Of a DNA stretch of 64,000 bases, positions 22,340 to 34,058 are shown one piece after another. The translations under genes were made by a program, and so were the position numbers. Origin of the DNA: Ganoderma boninense (taxonomy: Eukaryota > Basidiomycota > Agaricomycetes > Polyporales > Polyporaceae); assembly GCA_002900995.3 (NCBI GenBank), contig CM035314.1:2202115-2266114 (forward strand). Direction: 5' to 3'. Numbering within the stretch: the stretch's first letter is position 1; the number at the start of each line of letters is the position of its first letter. A model generated the notes under the pieces. That model made no database searches, had not been told where the DNA came from, and was given only the letters and a program-made list of their open reading frames with translations.

Positions 22340-23260
22340 TGCTCTTCACAATTCCCTGGGCCTTGAACAAGCTTTTGGACTTCGTGCAGTCCTTCCCAGT
22401 GCCGGGGTACATGACGGCCGAGGAGTTCCATGCCATCGCTTGATCGATCGATCGACTCGAACTCGAAGCTCGACGGCAGGGCAGACTGGCGAGCACGACG
22501 TCTGGAGTGGAGCGGACGCATCGTCGGCCGCGCACCTAGGCACAGAGCCTAGGTCACAAGAACGACGGGCGCACTGGCACTTGTAACAACCGCGCCAAAC
22601 CTTCGAGTTGAATAACGTCCCACACGAGGAGCGAAGAAGGATTTGAGTGCACATACCTCGCGCGCGGCGCTGGGGAAGATGTGGGTCATGTCGTGCAGAT
22701 GCGCAGCAGAGAACACGAAGCTCAGCAACTCGCGTTCCCTCCTTGTGCGTGGTGTCACCGCTCGTCAGGACACTGAGCCCAAGGAAGATATGCCAGCTGC
22801 TGCCCGAGAGCGGGTGCGTCAGATTACCATCTGCTGGGGCGCTGTAAGGAATGGGAAAGGGGGAAAGACGAGCCAAGGACTTGGACGGGGTGAAACTGCG
22901 GCCGCGTGCAAGACGAGCGAGTCGTGAATCAACGGGCACTGTTCTCTAAGTTTTGATGCGTGAGCTATCAGACGGGATAGACGTGGGGCCCCAGAGCGAG
23001 AGTATGAATCCTACCCCGAAACGACCCTTCAGCAGATAGACAGATGTGCCCGTACGTCTCCGCGGCGTGCGCGTCAGGAATGGAGGCTCCTGTATCTGGG
23101 GGAAGTGGCCTGCCAGATCACAGGCATTATGATTGTTGTACGACATGGTTGTTGAGTCGAGGAACAATACAAACGACAACTCACCGGCCAAGAGCGAGAC
23201 CAGGAAAGGACCTGGGATTGTGGAGCGGTGAGCGAAAGAAGTAGTTGCCAAAGCTTTTGA
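22340..23260 (-). pseudogene. Cytochrome P450 relic, middle deleted
   Basis: Pieces of the same P450 family in order. Near 23245-23195 lies a hinge-like FRSPLHN, then one frame over IPGPFLVSLLAG. Near 23040 comes a counterpart of the TYGxxxLLKG block. Near 22800-22660 are ELLSFVFSAAHLHDMTHIF and its neighbours. From about 22490 the C-terminal end appears (DVVLASL, then WNSSAVMYPGTGKDCTKS). Everything from the I-helix to the haem loop is absent, and the normal stop after the KVKAL position has been lost. The protein could not bind haem. Confidence 0.75.
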
Positions 23261-24429
23261 AGGCCCCAGATGGTTGCCGCGCGTCAGTGGGATGTAGGTC
23301 TGGCGCTGTATAATAGTGATGATTGCGGTGCAGTTATGTTGCGGAGATTAGCCCCGGTATCTCCCTCGAAAATGAGGCCGTCTCCAAACGGTCACGCGAG
23401 CACAAATGAGCTCGAGAAATTCAAATCAGGCTTGAGCCGGTCAAAGCGGAGATAAGTACTACGCACCTCTTGAAGTCTGATTTTCTTCCTTGTGTCCGCG
23501 AGACGTGACGGCACTTCTTTTTCGTTGTTGCCGTTCGGTGTTGGTAGGCTTGACATGTAACGCACCGCGAGGCAATCTGAGGGTACTGCCAGGCGGGCGG
23601 CCCCGAGTCGGTGAGTTTCCTACCCAGGCAGATCTGTTCCCCAGTTCCATATCTCTAACACACGAGTAACAGGTCATCGTGCGCATTCACTGGCTGATGA
23701 CAGAAGAACCAATGAATCCTGTTCGAAGCACCTCAGGAAGGTCCTTTCCCGAAGAGAGAGAAGCAGCTACATAGACCGCAGACGTAACACATCCCCGGCG
23801 ACATGGTTACAACCAGCGAACGGAAAGACGAACGGAAGATACAAGCGTAACAGATCGCGCTTCCAGCATTTCTTGTCCTGGAGAAGGGCTCGGAGATTGC
23901 GTGAGCCCACGGACACTGTGCGGTCTTCAGGGAACTGTTGCGCCATAGCCTGGAGAGGGATTCGAGATTTTCTTCCAGACGTCGGAACATCCTGAGGAAT
24001 TGGGAATAATCAAGAGATTGGGTGTCTGCGAGAGCGATAAGCCAGCGTGGTGAAACCGACAGAGAGCGACATGAACGGACAGCGCAGGCGGCGGGCGCGG
24101 GAGAGCGCGGGAGGCAGGCGCCACAGGCGCCAGAGCGCCGGCCCAACCCGGCCCCAACCTCCACCCGCTGCAGCCAGCTTAGAACGATTCCAAATGCCGA
24201 CGCTCGCCCCCGCTCACCGGATTCCAGCTAATGTATGATTACTTATGCTCCACCTCCAGGGACTTTGATAATTCATGACGCCCGACGTTAAGGACCAGGA
24301 GGTGGCGCACAGATGCGGGCGTAAAATTTCTCAGATTGCGAACTTGGCCCGTCCTCTGCGCACACTCTCCCTTCTTATCGCACCTCGTCTGTCTCTATAT
24401 CTAGGCCTCGCGGCGTGATCGATATCGGG
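23261..24429. other. Gene-poor spacer before the T1 promoter
   Basis: About 1.2 kb without a supported gene. Minus-strand frames at 23733-24164 are Arg/Ser/Pro-rich and lack a domain. It lies between divergent genes: the P450 relic (-) and T1 (+). Confidence 0.5.
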
Positions 24430-24638
24430 GCGTGGACCTCCCTCAACCCTTCTCCCCTTAGACGGACCGACAAATGGGCCCTCAGATAGGACATACTTAA
24501 AGTTCTGCCCTGGTATGGTCGCCGACGGATAATAGAGAGCAGCCATCCTCAGCACCTGGTTTCCCCTCCGTCCCCGCAGCCTAAGGGTGTGGCGACGCCT
24601 CCGGAGCCCCCGCCCTCGCTGCTCTGCCAACCGCTGGC
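24430..24638 (+). promoter_or_regulatory. Putative T1 promoter, shared with T2
   Basis: Blocks matching the region upstream of T2: GCGTGGACC at 24430, ATACTTAA at 24493 (TATA-like, as in T2 at 29294), and a pyrimidine-rich CCGCAGC block near 24570. GCGTGGACC lies 209 bases before the ATG here and 210 before that of T2. Conserved spacing supports a retained promoter after tandem duplication. Confidence 0.5.
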
Positions 24639-26101
24639 ATGGCCTCGGACGCGTTCCCCATCGATGTCGCACAACTCGTAGCACTCTTCCTCGAGAGCCT
24701 CTTCTATGGCGAGTGCTTCTCTTCCTCCCCCACTACGTCATTGTATGATTAACCGTTGCACTGCTCCCGCAGGCATCTACCTCGTCTCCTTCGGGATGTG
24801 CATGTACACTATGCTCTCCACGTCGCGATATCGGCAGGGAAGGCGGAACGTCTTCCTCGTCGTCGCCCTGCTCTTCTTCATCTTCGCGACGCTCGACGTC
24901 GCCCTCCTCCTCCGCCATTGCCTAGACGCCTTTATCTGGTATCACGGCCCCGGCGGCGCTATCGGAGAATTCAGCGATATTTCGTATTGGGTCAACGTCA
25001 TGAAGACTGTCACCTACGTCGCCCAGACAAGCATCGGTGATGGGATGCTCGTAAGTAAACGACTTTCCTCCAGGCGACGAGAACTAGCTGGTTATTAACG
25101 CGCCCCAACCGATACAGATATACCGATGCTATATCGTGTACGCCGGCCAAGGATGGATCGTTGCCGCCCCGCTCTGCGTCCTCTGGATAGCAGGCGTAGG
25201 TGAGAGCATTTCGCGCTGCCCACCGTCTACGTCAGGCTCATCATCAATCTACAGTCGTGTCGGTCATCTGGTCGTACATCGAATTCACCTTCCACGCGAA
25301 CGCACTGCTCAACATCGGACGGCTCACGCCGTTCATCACCTCCACCGTCACCATCACCCTCGCCCTCAACCTTATCGCCACCTGTAAGTATTTCCGCTCC
25401 CCGCCGACACATTTCCCGCAAAGCACGGCTGGCTGACGCGTAGCTCCGTTTCCAGCGTTGATCGTGCACAAGATATGGTCCGTCGAGCGCCACTCTCGCG
25501 GGACGTTCGCGGGCAACGACGTCTCGAGCTTGCGGCGGGCCATGCACATCGTCATCGAGTCCGGACTGATGTACTCGGTCAGCGTCGTCGTCTTCTTCGC
25601 CGTCTACCTCGCCTCGAACAACGCCCAGTACGGCGTCTCCGACTGCGTGAGCTGGCCCGTGTCTCCCGCGCTCCCAATCGTAAGTTACTGATTCGATTGC
25701 TTCTCAACAGGTCGTCCAGATCATCGTACGTCCCCCCACCGTGCCATCCTCTCATGTAAGGTCCCCGTGAGAGCTCACGCGGATCTCACCCCCCCATTTC
25801 CCAGGGCATCGCGTTCGACCTGATCATCCTCCGCGTCGACCAGGGCAAGGCCCTCGAGGGCTTCTCCGTCTCGGAGAGCAGCAGGGCCGGCACGCACCGC
25901 TCGCTGCGCTTCCAGATCTCGCGGCAGACGGCGACGTTCTCCTCCGTCGCGGGCGTGGACCACTGCGCATGCATCAACGTCGGCGGCAAGGGCAGCGACG
26001 ACGCGGAGCGGAGCCGGAACGACGCGATCCGCCTGATGACGCTCAAGGAGTCCGCGCCGTCCTCGTCCGACCACAAGGAGTACCCTGCGTCGCCTGTCTG
26101 A
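24639..26101 (+). CDS. Seven-helix membrane protein T1
   Basis: Intact gene of seven exons (24639-24708, 24773-25050, 25118-25199, 25255-25383, 25456-25646, 25712-25726, 25805-26101) encoding 353 residues. It starts MASDAFPIDVAQLVALFLES. Hydrophobic segments include IYLVSFGMCMYTML, FLVVALLFFIFATLDVALLL, IVAAPLCVLWIAGV, ITSTVTITLALNLIAT, SGLMYSVSVVVFFAVYLA and VVQIIGIAFDLIIL. A YRCYIVY motif follows helix 3. The last exon is a hydrophilic tail ending KEYPASPV, as in a seven-helix receptor with cytosolic C terminus (inference). The first intron uses a GC donor, and one exon is only 15 bases. I recall this family only as uncharacterised basidiomycete proteins; no ligand or G protein can be named. 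It is closest to T3. Confidence 0.82.
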
Positions 26102-29100
26102 GACCCTGAGTGCTGTATACTGTATACTATACTACCGTCTGCTAACTACTACTAGTACTACTTGGTATCCGTTCCACGCGGTTTTTGGGAAGGTTGGTTT
26201 TTTTGTAAGTACTGTACTGTATATGATGCATGGTGCCTGTTGGACGTTAAGCCCTTTCCGGAAAGCCGCCACCTGAGAGACCTGTCACGGTAGCCGGTGG
26301 TCCAATCATGGACCACCGTTTGTACTCCAGGCTCCGTCTCCTCCCGCTCACGCTTGATGCCAAGCATCGCTTTTTGCTTCCGAACTCAAAGCATAAGTAC
26401 TTATACAGTACTTACTTTGTGACAATGCTTTGCCCCGCGACATGCGGGGCTGCAATTGCAGGGCCAATACTGTCGCGCCGCATACTTATTGCAGTTCCAA
26501 CTGAGCCATGCCATGCCACACGCCGAACGCGGGAACCCGCTCCTCCGTGGCACTCGCACATTCAAATTCGAAAAGAACCGCCGCCTCGAAACACTCACTC
26601 GAGCTTAAAGTGGGCCATTCGGCGTATCATGGGCTCCCTCATCACCAATGTGCTGTCGCACCCACGGCCGGGTGTCAAGGGAGACAGCACCATGCATGCC
26701 CTTGGCAGCCGCTCTAAGTAGCACTAGCACTAGCGCAGGGAAGAACACGGAAAACATCAGGGTGAGTTGCGAGATAACGGAGACCGTGGGGGCCATAGCC
26801 CGGTCGACCAGCGTCGAGCGACGGGAGTTGATGGTATAAGTACTTACTTACAGTGGCAGGTGGAGCGTACGGCTTTCAACAGCTCTCGTCTTCGGGGCGG
26901 TCGCGATCGTCAGGACGTTAGTAGGAGTCAGGACCAGTATGTGGCTGTGTAGAGTCCCGTTTGATCTCACACGTCGGCTGAGCAGGCCTACCACGCGGTT
27001 CCGAGGGTCGTTGATCGGAACGTCCTCTAGCGCTCATTCCTGCTCGCACAACGAAATGTGCACAAAGGCACGATGGACTTGAAGACAATTGTGGACAACC
27101 CGACTTGTCACATTCATATATATAAGTAAGTACTACGCTCAAGAAAGAAAATCGACGTGGGTCCGCACCAGGCTGAGGCCTGAGATCTGAGAGGCTTGCA
27201 CACGGTGCGCAAGGGCGCCGTCCGCTTAGCACCATGATGACGATTGGGGAAAGTAAAACGACCTGTTTCGGCGAAGGACCTGTGGCGTGAACAAGAGCGT
27301 GAGCTTCGGAGGGGACTTCATTCACGTGCGCCGATGCCTGCAAGTTACTACATGCCGACAGAAAGAGGCACGGGAACTGAAGAAAGACTGTAGTAAGGAA
27401 GTAGAGTGGCTGTGCGTGAATCGCTGTCTGGTAGATACGATTGGAAGCCGACCAGGAACGCTGAGAGCGTCGACAGTGAACCAGCCTGCAAGCTGTGAAG
27501 ACGGTCAATCAGTTCGTGTCGCAAGGTCTCGTTAAGTATTCTGTTCCGACGTCCTTTAAAGGGCGTATAGGTCAGCGTACGCCATATCCTCATTTCTCAG
27601 GTGGTTCTCAAAGTTGTACTTACCAGGCTCAAGTGTCGAACCAGGCTCATGACTGAGCCCCGTCATTGAAACCGCCGACCTTCTCGTACGGCAACATGCA
27701 GTCCCGCTTGCTCACGCCGGGACGGCAATAAGCTATTGAGGAGGGGTTGGATTCCTAGGAGAGGAAGCACGATTCAGTGGCGAAGTGCAGATATCCTAGG
27801 TAGACAATAGCAGCGTTGACATTGATTAGTACTTACAGAGGAGAGAAAAGAAGACTCAAGAGGGCTTCACGGAAGGGATTGGCAGTTCGAAAGCGAGGCG
27901 AGACACCGTCTGAGCGCTTGGCACGACGACGGTCTTCGCCTTCTCACCGATGACTGACGCCATTGACAGTGACATTGCTGACAGCGCTGATGGCAATCCG
28001 TCAGTACTTCGGCACTCGGTAACTCGGTATTTAACAGGTTTACTGGAAAGTACTTATGATACACTTATCGGCGCAGGCAACCTCTCCCAGTGCGGGTGGC
28101 CTCGGCATTTTGTCCGCTGAGAATCGTTGTCGGTCTTGTTGATGGGACAGTTACACTCACTTGACGAGACAGTCTTGTTGTCTAGAAAAGTAACCACCCG
28201 TAAAACGGCCGGGTAGACCCACAGCCACTCGTGGGCGGGACTCTACTCCAGAAAGATTAGTCCATATTGACCAGAAACAACTTGAGAGTCGCACTTACTT
28301 ACAGGTTGTTGATGATGCCTTCCAAGCCGTGGATATGTTCTGGAAAATAACGGATGTAAACGCGCACTACATCTGAAAGAGAGACATGTGAGCCTACGCG
28401 CACCCTTGAGAACGACCCACGAGGACGTAAATATTTACTGTGTGAGGCAGTCAGGTGCCAAGAAGTGCATCATGACTGTCTGGAAGCTTGGTTCTCTTCT
28501 TTCCGTTCCGACTGGGGATTCCGGATCGCAAACACGGGCGTGTGGTACTTACACGACTGGGTTCGCCGGTATGAGCTGCTTGGTTACCAGAAGCCGCTAG
28601 AACTTGAAGACTTCAGCTTGAGCAAGACACGCACTGACAGGCGATGAGAACGATACGCAAAGCGTGCATTTGTCAATCTCATACCCTTGGGCCGTATGAT
28701 TGGATACCGCAATCTCGAGGGAGAAGAGCGGCGAGCCCAAAGGGGGACGTTTCGGACACTGGAATGCCAGTCTCGAGACACCGTCAGGTAACAAGAACTA
28801 ACTATTCGATTCTTCTCTTCAATTACCAGCGCAAGACCAATCAATATCGCGAATAGGAAAGGCCACTTGCTCCTGCTGCAACGACGTCGACCTGGTAAGT
28901 ATGAACCAGGGCGATAAGCGAGTGCCAGTGGGTGGGAAAGGGGAAACAAGCCACCGCTTGTGGGCGGCATCCACAACTAACGCCCACTGTCATGAGTTTA
29001 GGGCCGGTCCTCGACGTCCAGCTAGCCATATTCGGGGGACGAGCACAGCAAGGTACGTATTGGTGCCTTTTTTTGCCCGATTACGATGACGTGCCTCACC

Positions 29101-29238
29101 AGAATTCCAACTCTTCAGGCCCGGAAGTATCTTCCGAGATATGAGGTAAGTAATCCTGCGACTGCCCCCTCCTCGTCAGAGTTCTTTGCTTTCACATGTG
29201 CCCTATTCTAGGCGGCGTTGCCTTATGATCGCTATCAG
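26102..29238. other. 3.1 kb gene-poor spacer rich in AAGTACTTA-like motifs
   Basis: No supported gene lies between T1 and T2. The palindrome TAAGTACTTA occurs at 26394-26403 and 26837-26846, and close relatives at about 26207, 26408, 27128, 27625, 27829, 28046, 28296 and 28547. On the minus strand several of these read as GTAAGTA, so some could be splice donors of an undetected or decayed multi-exon gene. Short open frames (28465-28647 plus, 26918-27508 minus) show no domain. Confidence 0.45.
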
Positions 29239-29448
29239 GCGTGGACCACCTCTCCCGTTCCCCTGAGATGCCCCGGGGAACGGGTAGACACTCTATACTT
29301 AAGGTTTCCCGCCGGCATGCCAGTCGTCAAGGCAGTATACTTTATAGGCAGTCGCCATCTTGCCTGCGCCTGGTCTCCTTCCCCGCAGCTCGAAGTTCTG
29401 CACTGGTAACGCCCTTACCCCATCCCTCGCCACTCTGCCGCCTCTGGC
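29239..29448 (+). promoter_or_regulatory. Putative T2 promoter, shared with T1
   Basis: It carries the same ordered blocks as upstream of T1: GCGTGGACC at 29239, ATACTTAA at 29295, and a pyrimidine-rich block with CCGCAGC near 29385. It lies 210 bases before the T2 start codon. Confidence 0.5.
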
Positions 29449-31000
29449 ATGGCGGACGTGGCATTCCCCATCGATGTAGCCCAAATTGTCGCTCTCTTCC
29501 TCGAGAGCCTCTTCTACGGTGAGCGCGTATCGTGCTTCGCGCTGACACCCTACGTGATCAATCCTTGGCTCGGCCCCTAGGTCTCTTTCTCGTGTCCTTC
29601 GGGATGTGCATGTACACCCTCGTCATCAGAGCTCGATACCGTCAAGGGAAGTGTGGCGTGTTCCTGATCGTCGCCCTCCTCTTCTTCGTCTTCGCGAGTC
29701 TCGACGTCGCTCTCCTCCTTCGCCATATCCTGGATGCCTTCATATGGTATCAAGGCCCGGGCGGTGCCATCCAGGAGTTCTCGGACATATCCTACTGGGT
29801 GAATTCTATGAAGATGGTCACCTTCGTGGCCCAAACAAGCATCGCTGACGGCATGCTCGTACGTCGCTGTTCCTCTCGTGAAGCCTCATGACATCGTGAC
29901 TCACGTCGCCATTGCAGATTTACAGATGCTATATCGTGTACAGCGGCAGCTGGCTTGCCGTCGCCCCACTGTGTATTCTCTGGGCTGCAGGTATTGGTGA
30001 GAATAAACTACCATCCTTCACTGTCCACCGGTCGCTAGCGTCGACACCGGGACTGACCAATGGTTTTACTGTACAGTGATGGAAGCGTTCACATGCGTGC
30101 TCGAGTTTTCAATCCGCGGCGATGCGACCAAGCTCATCAACAGTGTGCAAATCACGCCCTTCGTTACATCTATGCTCGCCATCACCCTCGCCCTCAACAC
30201 CATTGCCACCTGTACGTCCGCTCTCTCTCCTGTCTGAATTGTACATAACACGGGCCAATCCACGCTCCCGTGCCCAGCGTTGATCGTGTACAAGATATGG
30301 TCCATCGAGCACCGCTCGAAAGCCGTCTTCGCGATCACGGGCGGCACCGATACCACGCGCCTGCGCCGCGCGATGCACATCATCATCGAATCCGGCCTGA
30401 TGTACACCGTCAGCGTCGTCATCCTCTTCATCCTCTACCTCACCTCGAACAACGCCCAGTTCGCCGTGTCAGACTGCGTGAGCACCGTCCCCTCCCGCCT
30501 CCTGCCAATGTCCGGCGACTGACATCTGGCCCCCGCGCCCCCTTCCTTTCCTCCCTTCCAGATCGTCCAGATCATCGTGCGTATTCTTGTCCACCGACCT
30601 GACATGTCTATCTCCTGGCTAACATGCCCACATTCCCACACGGCCACGGCAGGGAATCGCGTTCAATCTGATCATCATCCGAATCGACCAGTGCAAGACC
30701 ACGGTCGCGACCGACACGTCGATGATGACGCTGTACTCGGGCCGCGAACATCAATGCAGCGGCAGGTGCGCCCACCGCTCCCCCGTGCGCTTCCACTTCT
30801 CCCGGCAGACCGCCGTGACCTCGGGCTGCTCGTCGATCACGGATGTGGACCATGTCGAACGCGGCTGCGGCGCACCGGCCGTCGCGGTGATGGCGTTCAA
30901 GCACACGCTGGGGCCCGAGTCGTGCTCCGGCCACGACGAGGACTCCGTGCTGGCTACCCCGGCGTCGTGCAGCCTGAAGAGTCCGGCCTCGGAATGTTGA
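29449..31000 (+). CDS. Seven-helix membrane protein T2
   Basis: Paralogue of T1 with the same exon plan, including a 15-base exon at 30562-30576 (IVQII). It begins MADVAFPIDVAQIVALFLES. Helices include LFLVSFGMCMYTLV, FLIVALLFFVFASLDVALLL and SGLMYTVSVVILFILYLT, and an RCYIVY motif follows helix 3. The second exon-end motif SIADGML and the VMEAFTC segment are shared with T4 rather than T1. The first intron has an ordinary GT donor. The tail is long and unusually Cys-rich (for example HQCSGRCAHRSP and GCSSITDVDH), which the other copies lack. No frame break was found. It converges with P450-3, 667 bases away. Function unknown, possibly receptor-like. Confidence 0.82.
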
Positions 31001-31666
31001 TTCCTTCACCCTCACTTTTACCCCCTACCCCTATCCCTCACGCACGCGCACACCGCCACACACACACTCAACCCGCACACTCTCCTATAGATAGCATTCG
31101 CTTTGTAACATTTCTAGAGCGCTTTAGTATATTACGTGGTTAGATCGTTGTCTCTGTAGAACATTGTATATCATAGGGGTTTTTGGGTGGATCGTTTTTT
31201 GTCTTTAATTTCGCTGGCGTTCAGTTCGATGAGACCAGCAGACGTCCCATCACTACCTGTTTCCACATAGTTTGCTTCGGCCGTCGAGCCATAGCGCCAA
31301 GCCGAAGTTGTAGCGAACCAGATAAGTTGTTCTTCCGCAGGTGACTTTGCGAAAGGGGCCGGAATTGTGGCCCATGGTATCGGTATCCTCACGGCCAAGC
31401 GAGATTATGAGCAGAGATGTAGATGTAGTGGTGAATGGGGGTGGGTTTACAACAGTCCCTAGTTTACGGAGACGAGAAGACAGAGTACGAAGGTGTTGCC
31501 ACCAAGTCCGAAATAAGAGCAGGAATTTTACTATCTCGCGAAGGCCCAACGGAGAGTGTATAAGTTAAGCAGATGGAACAAAATAAGTGAAGGGAGTGGT
31601 GGTGATCTGGACGTCGCGGCGGACAGTGGACCAGTGGTTGCAAACACAAAGATGAGAGCCGAGAGT
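31001..31666. other. Spacer between convergent T2 and P450-3
   Basis: 3' flanks of both genes, with a CA-rich stretch near 31040-31080. Nothing else recognised. Confidence 0.6.
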
Positions 31667-34058
31667 TCACAAGGCCTTTACTTTCAACATCATCTCGGGC
31701 TTCGAGCTCTCCTCTCCCATGGTCGGGTACATCACCGCTGCAGAGTTCCATGTGATCTCCTGGTCGGTCACCTCGAACGAGAACTTCGGTAGCAGGACGG
31801 ACAGGACGACCTCTGCAAACAACGGACAGGTGATTAACCGGCCTCAGAGATGAACTCCACGCAACCAGCAAGACTTACTCATTTCTATCTGGGCGAACTT
31901 GAATCCGCTAGACACACGAAAATCCATAACGTGAGCGTTTGACATGTCTGTCCCGCGACAATTAAATAACTCAACACTTACATGCACGAACGCGAGCCCG
32001 CCGCAAAAGTCATCCTTCAACGCAACGTCCCAACATTCCGTCAGCCCAATCCTCCTCCGACAAAAACGAAACACGACGTACAGGTTTGCGTACACCCCCG
32101 GGATCCGCGCCTCCTCCATGGCGCGCGGAAGGGGCGCGAGCCACCGCTCGGGCTTCCACTCCTCCGCGTCCTCGCCCCAGAGCGCCGGGTCGCTGTTGAT
32201 CGCCTGGTAGTGCATGATGACGACCATCCGCTTCGGGATGACCACCTCGTGTATGTCTTTCCCGTCCCGCCCGCGCACCGGGTTCGCGAGCGGAATCACC
32301 GAGTCGCGCGTCGCCCTGTCCGCCACGCGTGTCAGTAACCAACCAGGCGGCGGAGGATGGAAGGGGAGGGGAAGCTTGAAGAAGGGAGGAGGGGACACGC
32401 ACATACGGCCGGAGAGGCCGACCGGGGCAAAGACGCGCAGCGTCTCGCGGCACACGGCGTCGAGGTAGGGGAGCTTGTCGAGCGCATCGTAGGACAGGTG
32501 TGCATCGCCATCGCCGTCGGGCCCGCCCTGAGCTGCCACGAGCTCTGCGCGGAGCTTGGCCTGGGCGTCGGGGTGCTGCGCGAGGAGGTGCAGGATACGC
32601 GAGAGGCCGTTTGAGGTCGTGTCCATGCCGGCGAGGGTGAATGTCCTACAAGCGTTTGGTGAATGTGAGCGGGCTAACCCCTCGGAGAAGCAAGATCACG
32701 ACAATGTAATGGACTTACGACATCTGCGCGATGAGCTCCTCGTCAGAAAGCCTCTCGCCCTCCGAGGCTGTCATGTTCGCTCTTACTATCGACATTGTCA
32801 GCGGTCTGGGTGCAGCGGTACCATCCTGAGCGGTGGCATACTCACGACAGATACTCATGAGATCCTTGCCCTCTCCGACTTCCTGCACCATCACATCATC
32901 GCCCTTGCGAAGTGCAGCTTTCTTCTCCTCGATGATCTCCTGCGAACGCCTCCGCATTGTGGCGGAGATGTCCATGATGTCCCGGAGGCCCTTGTGAGGA
33001 ATTACTGAGAAGAATCGCCGCAACGTAGCATCAGACATGAAATGAGAGAAGATCATGACCAGGAGGCCGAAGAGCACGAAACGGTTTTGCGCGGGGCTGC
33101 AACGCCCACATCGAGCTCCATGATTAGCCGATATACGAAAAGAGAGAGGGGGGGCCAAACGCACAAAAACATCCTCAACGACTCGCCAAACGGATCGGTC
33201 GAGTCCTCCACGAAGTTGTCGAAGGAATACCCCAAGCCGGCTTGTCCGAGCATCTCGAGCGTGATCCTCGCCATCCACCCGTTCACATCCAGAACCTCAG
33301 CCGTTCCGTCCGCGGGAACACGGGTGCCGATCGCCTTCTGCGCCTGCATGCCCGAGTTTCAGTGTTTTTTGTTTTGCACTGGACAAGGTGGGAGATACGA
33401 GCCTTATGTGCTACGTTATAGAATATCTGGACCATGTCGCGCAGGTGCGCTACCGAGAACACCGGATTCAACAGCTTGCGTTGTCTCTTGTGTTGTATTC
33501 CCGTGGTCGAAAGCAGACCGGGGCCTAAGAGCACCGAGAAGTCACTGTGCCAGGCGTAAGTCTGTATTCGTCTACATCGTCACCAGGCATGAATGATCGC
33601 AGATTCGGACGTACTTGGAAGGAGCGACACTGTTGGTGTAGAATTCCTGGTCTTTAACCATCACGGCATGGAGTGCCTTGGGGTCGTGTATCACAAGTAC
33701 CCGTCTCTGCCAGTGCCAGTGCTCGTGAGCATTTCGACCATCAAAACATCGACCGTGGCAGGGCTTACTCTCGGCAACCCATAGATCAGCGAGACAGGTC
33801 CGTATGTCTTAGCGTGATTGGCCCAAAACTTCCACGCCTGCCGGATAGCTGCTTCTTTGACGTCTGAAAAAGTGGTGTGGGTGAGCGTGGTCGCTGGCAT
33901 TCAAAAGATGATCATTACGAACCAAGGGTCAAGAAGGAAGGAGCTGGACCGGGGAGGTTGTCTAATGGGGACCGTGACAGGTCATCTCTGAAGATCCACC
34001 ACAGCACGTAGGAGACGACACCGGCACCAGCGACTCCTAACGCTAGCGTAATCCCCAT
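31667..34058 (-). CDS. Cytochrome P450 monooxygenase 3 (SLIYG subgroup)
   Basis: Apparently intact membrane-anchored P450. It starts at 34058 with MGITLALGVAGAGVVSYVLW and the hinge SPLDNLPGPAPSFLTL. It continues KTYGPVSLIYGLPR, HDPKALHAVMVKDQEFYTNS, LLGPGLLSTTGIQHKRQRKL and LEMLGQAGLGYSFDNF, then KGLRDIMDISATMRRRSQ. The I-helix is LAGMDTTSN, the K-helix CRETLRVFAP, and the PERF-like motif EEWKPERW. The haem loop FAAGSRSCIGF has its Cys codon next to an intron. It ends MGEESSKPEMMLKVKAL with TGA at 31667-31669. About a dozen short introns. The YGPVSLIYG segment and the DSVIPLANPVRGRDGKD block make P450-4 its nearest relative here. Substrate unknown. Confidence 0.9.

Noticed and set aside
26102..29238. 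A transposable element between T1 and T2
   Set aside because: No terminal repeats, reverse transcriptase, integrase, transposase or helicase motifs were recognised on either strand.
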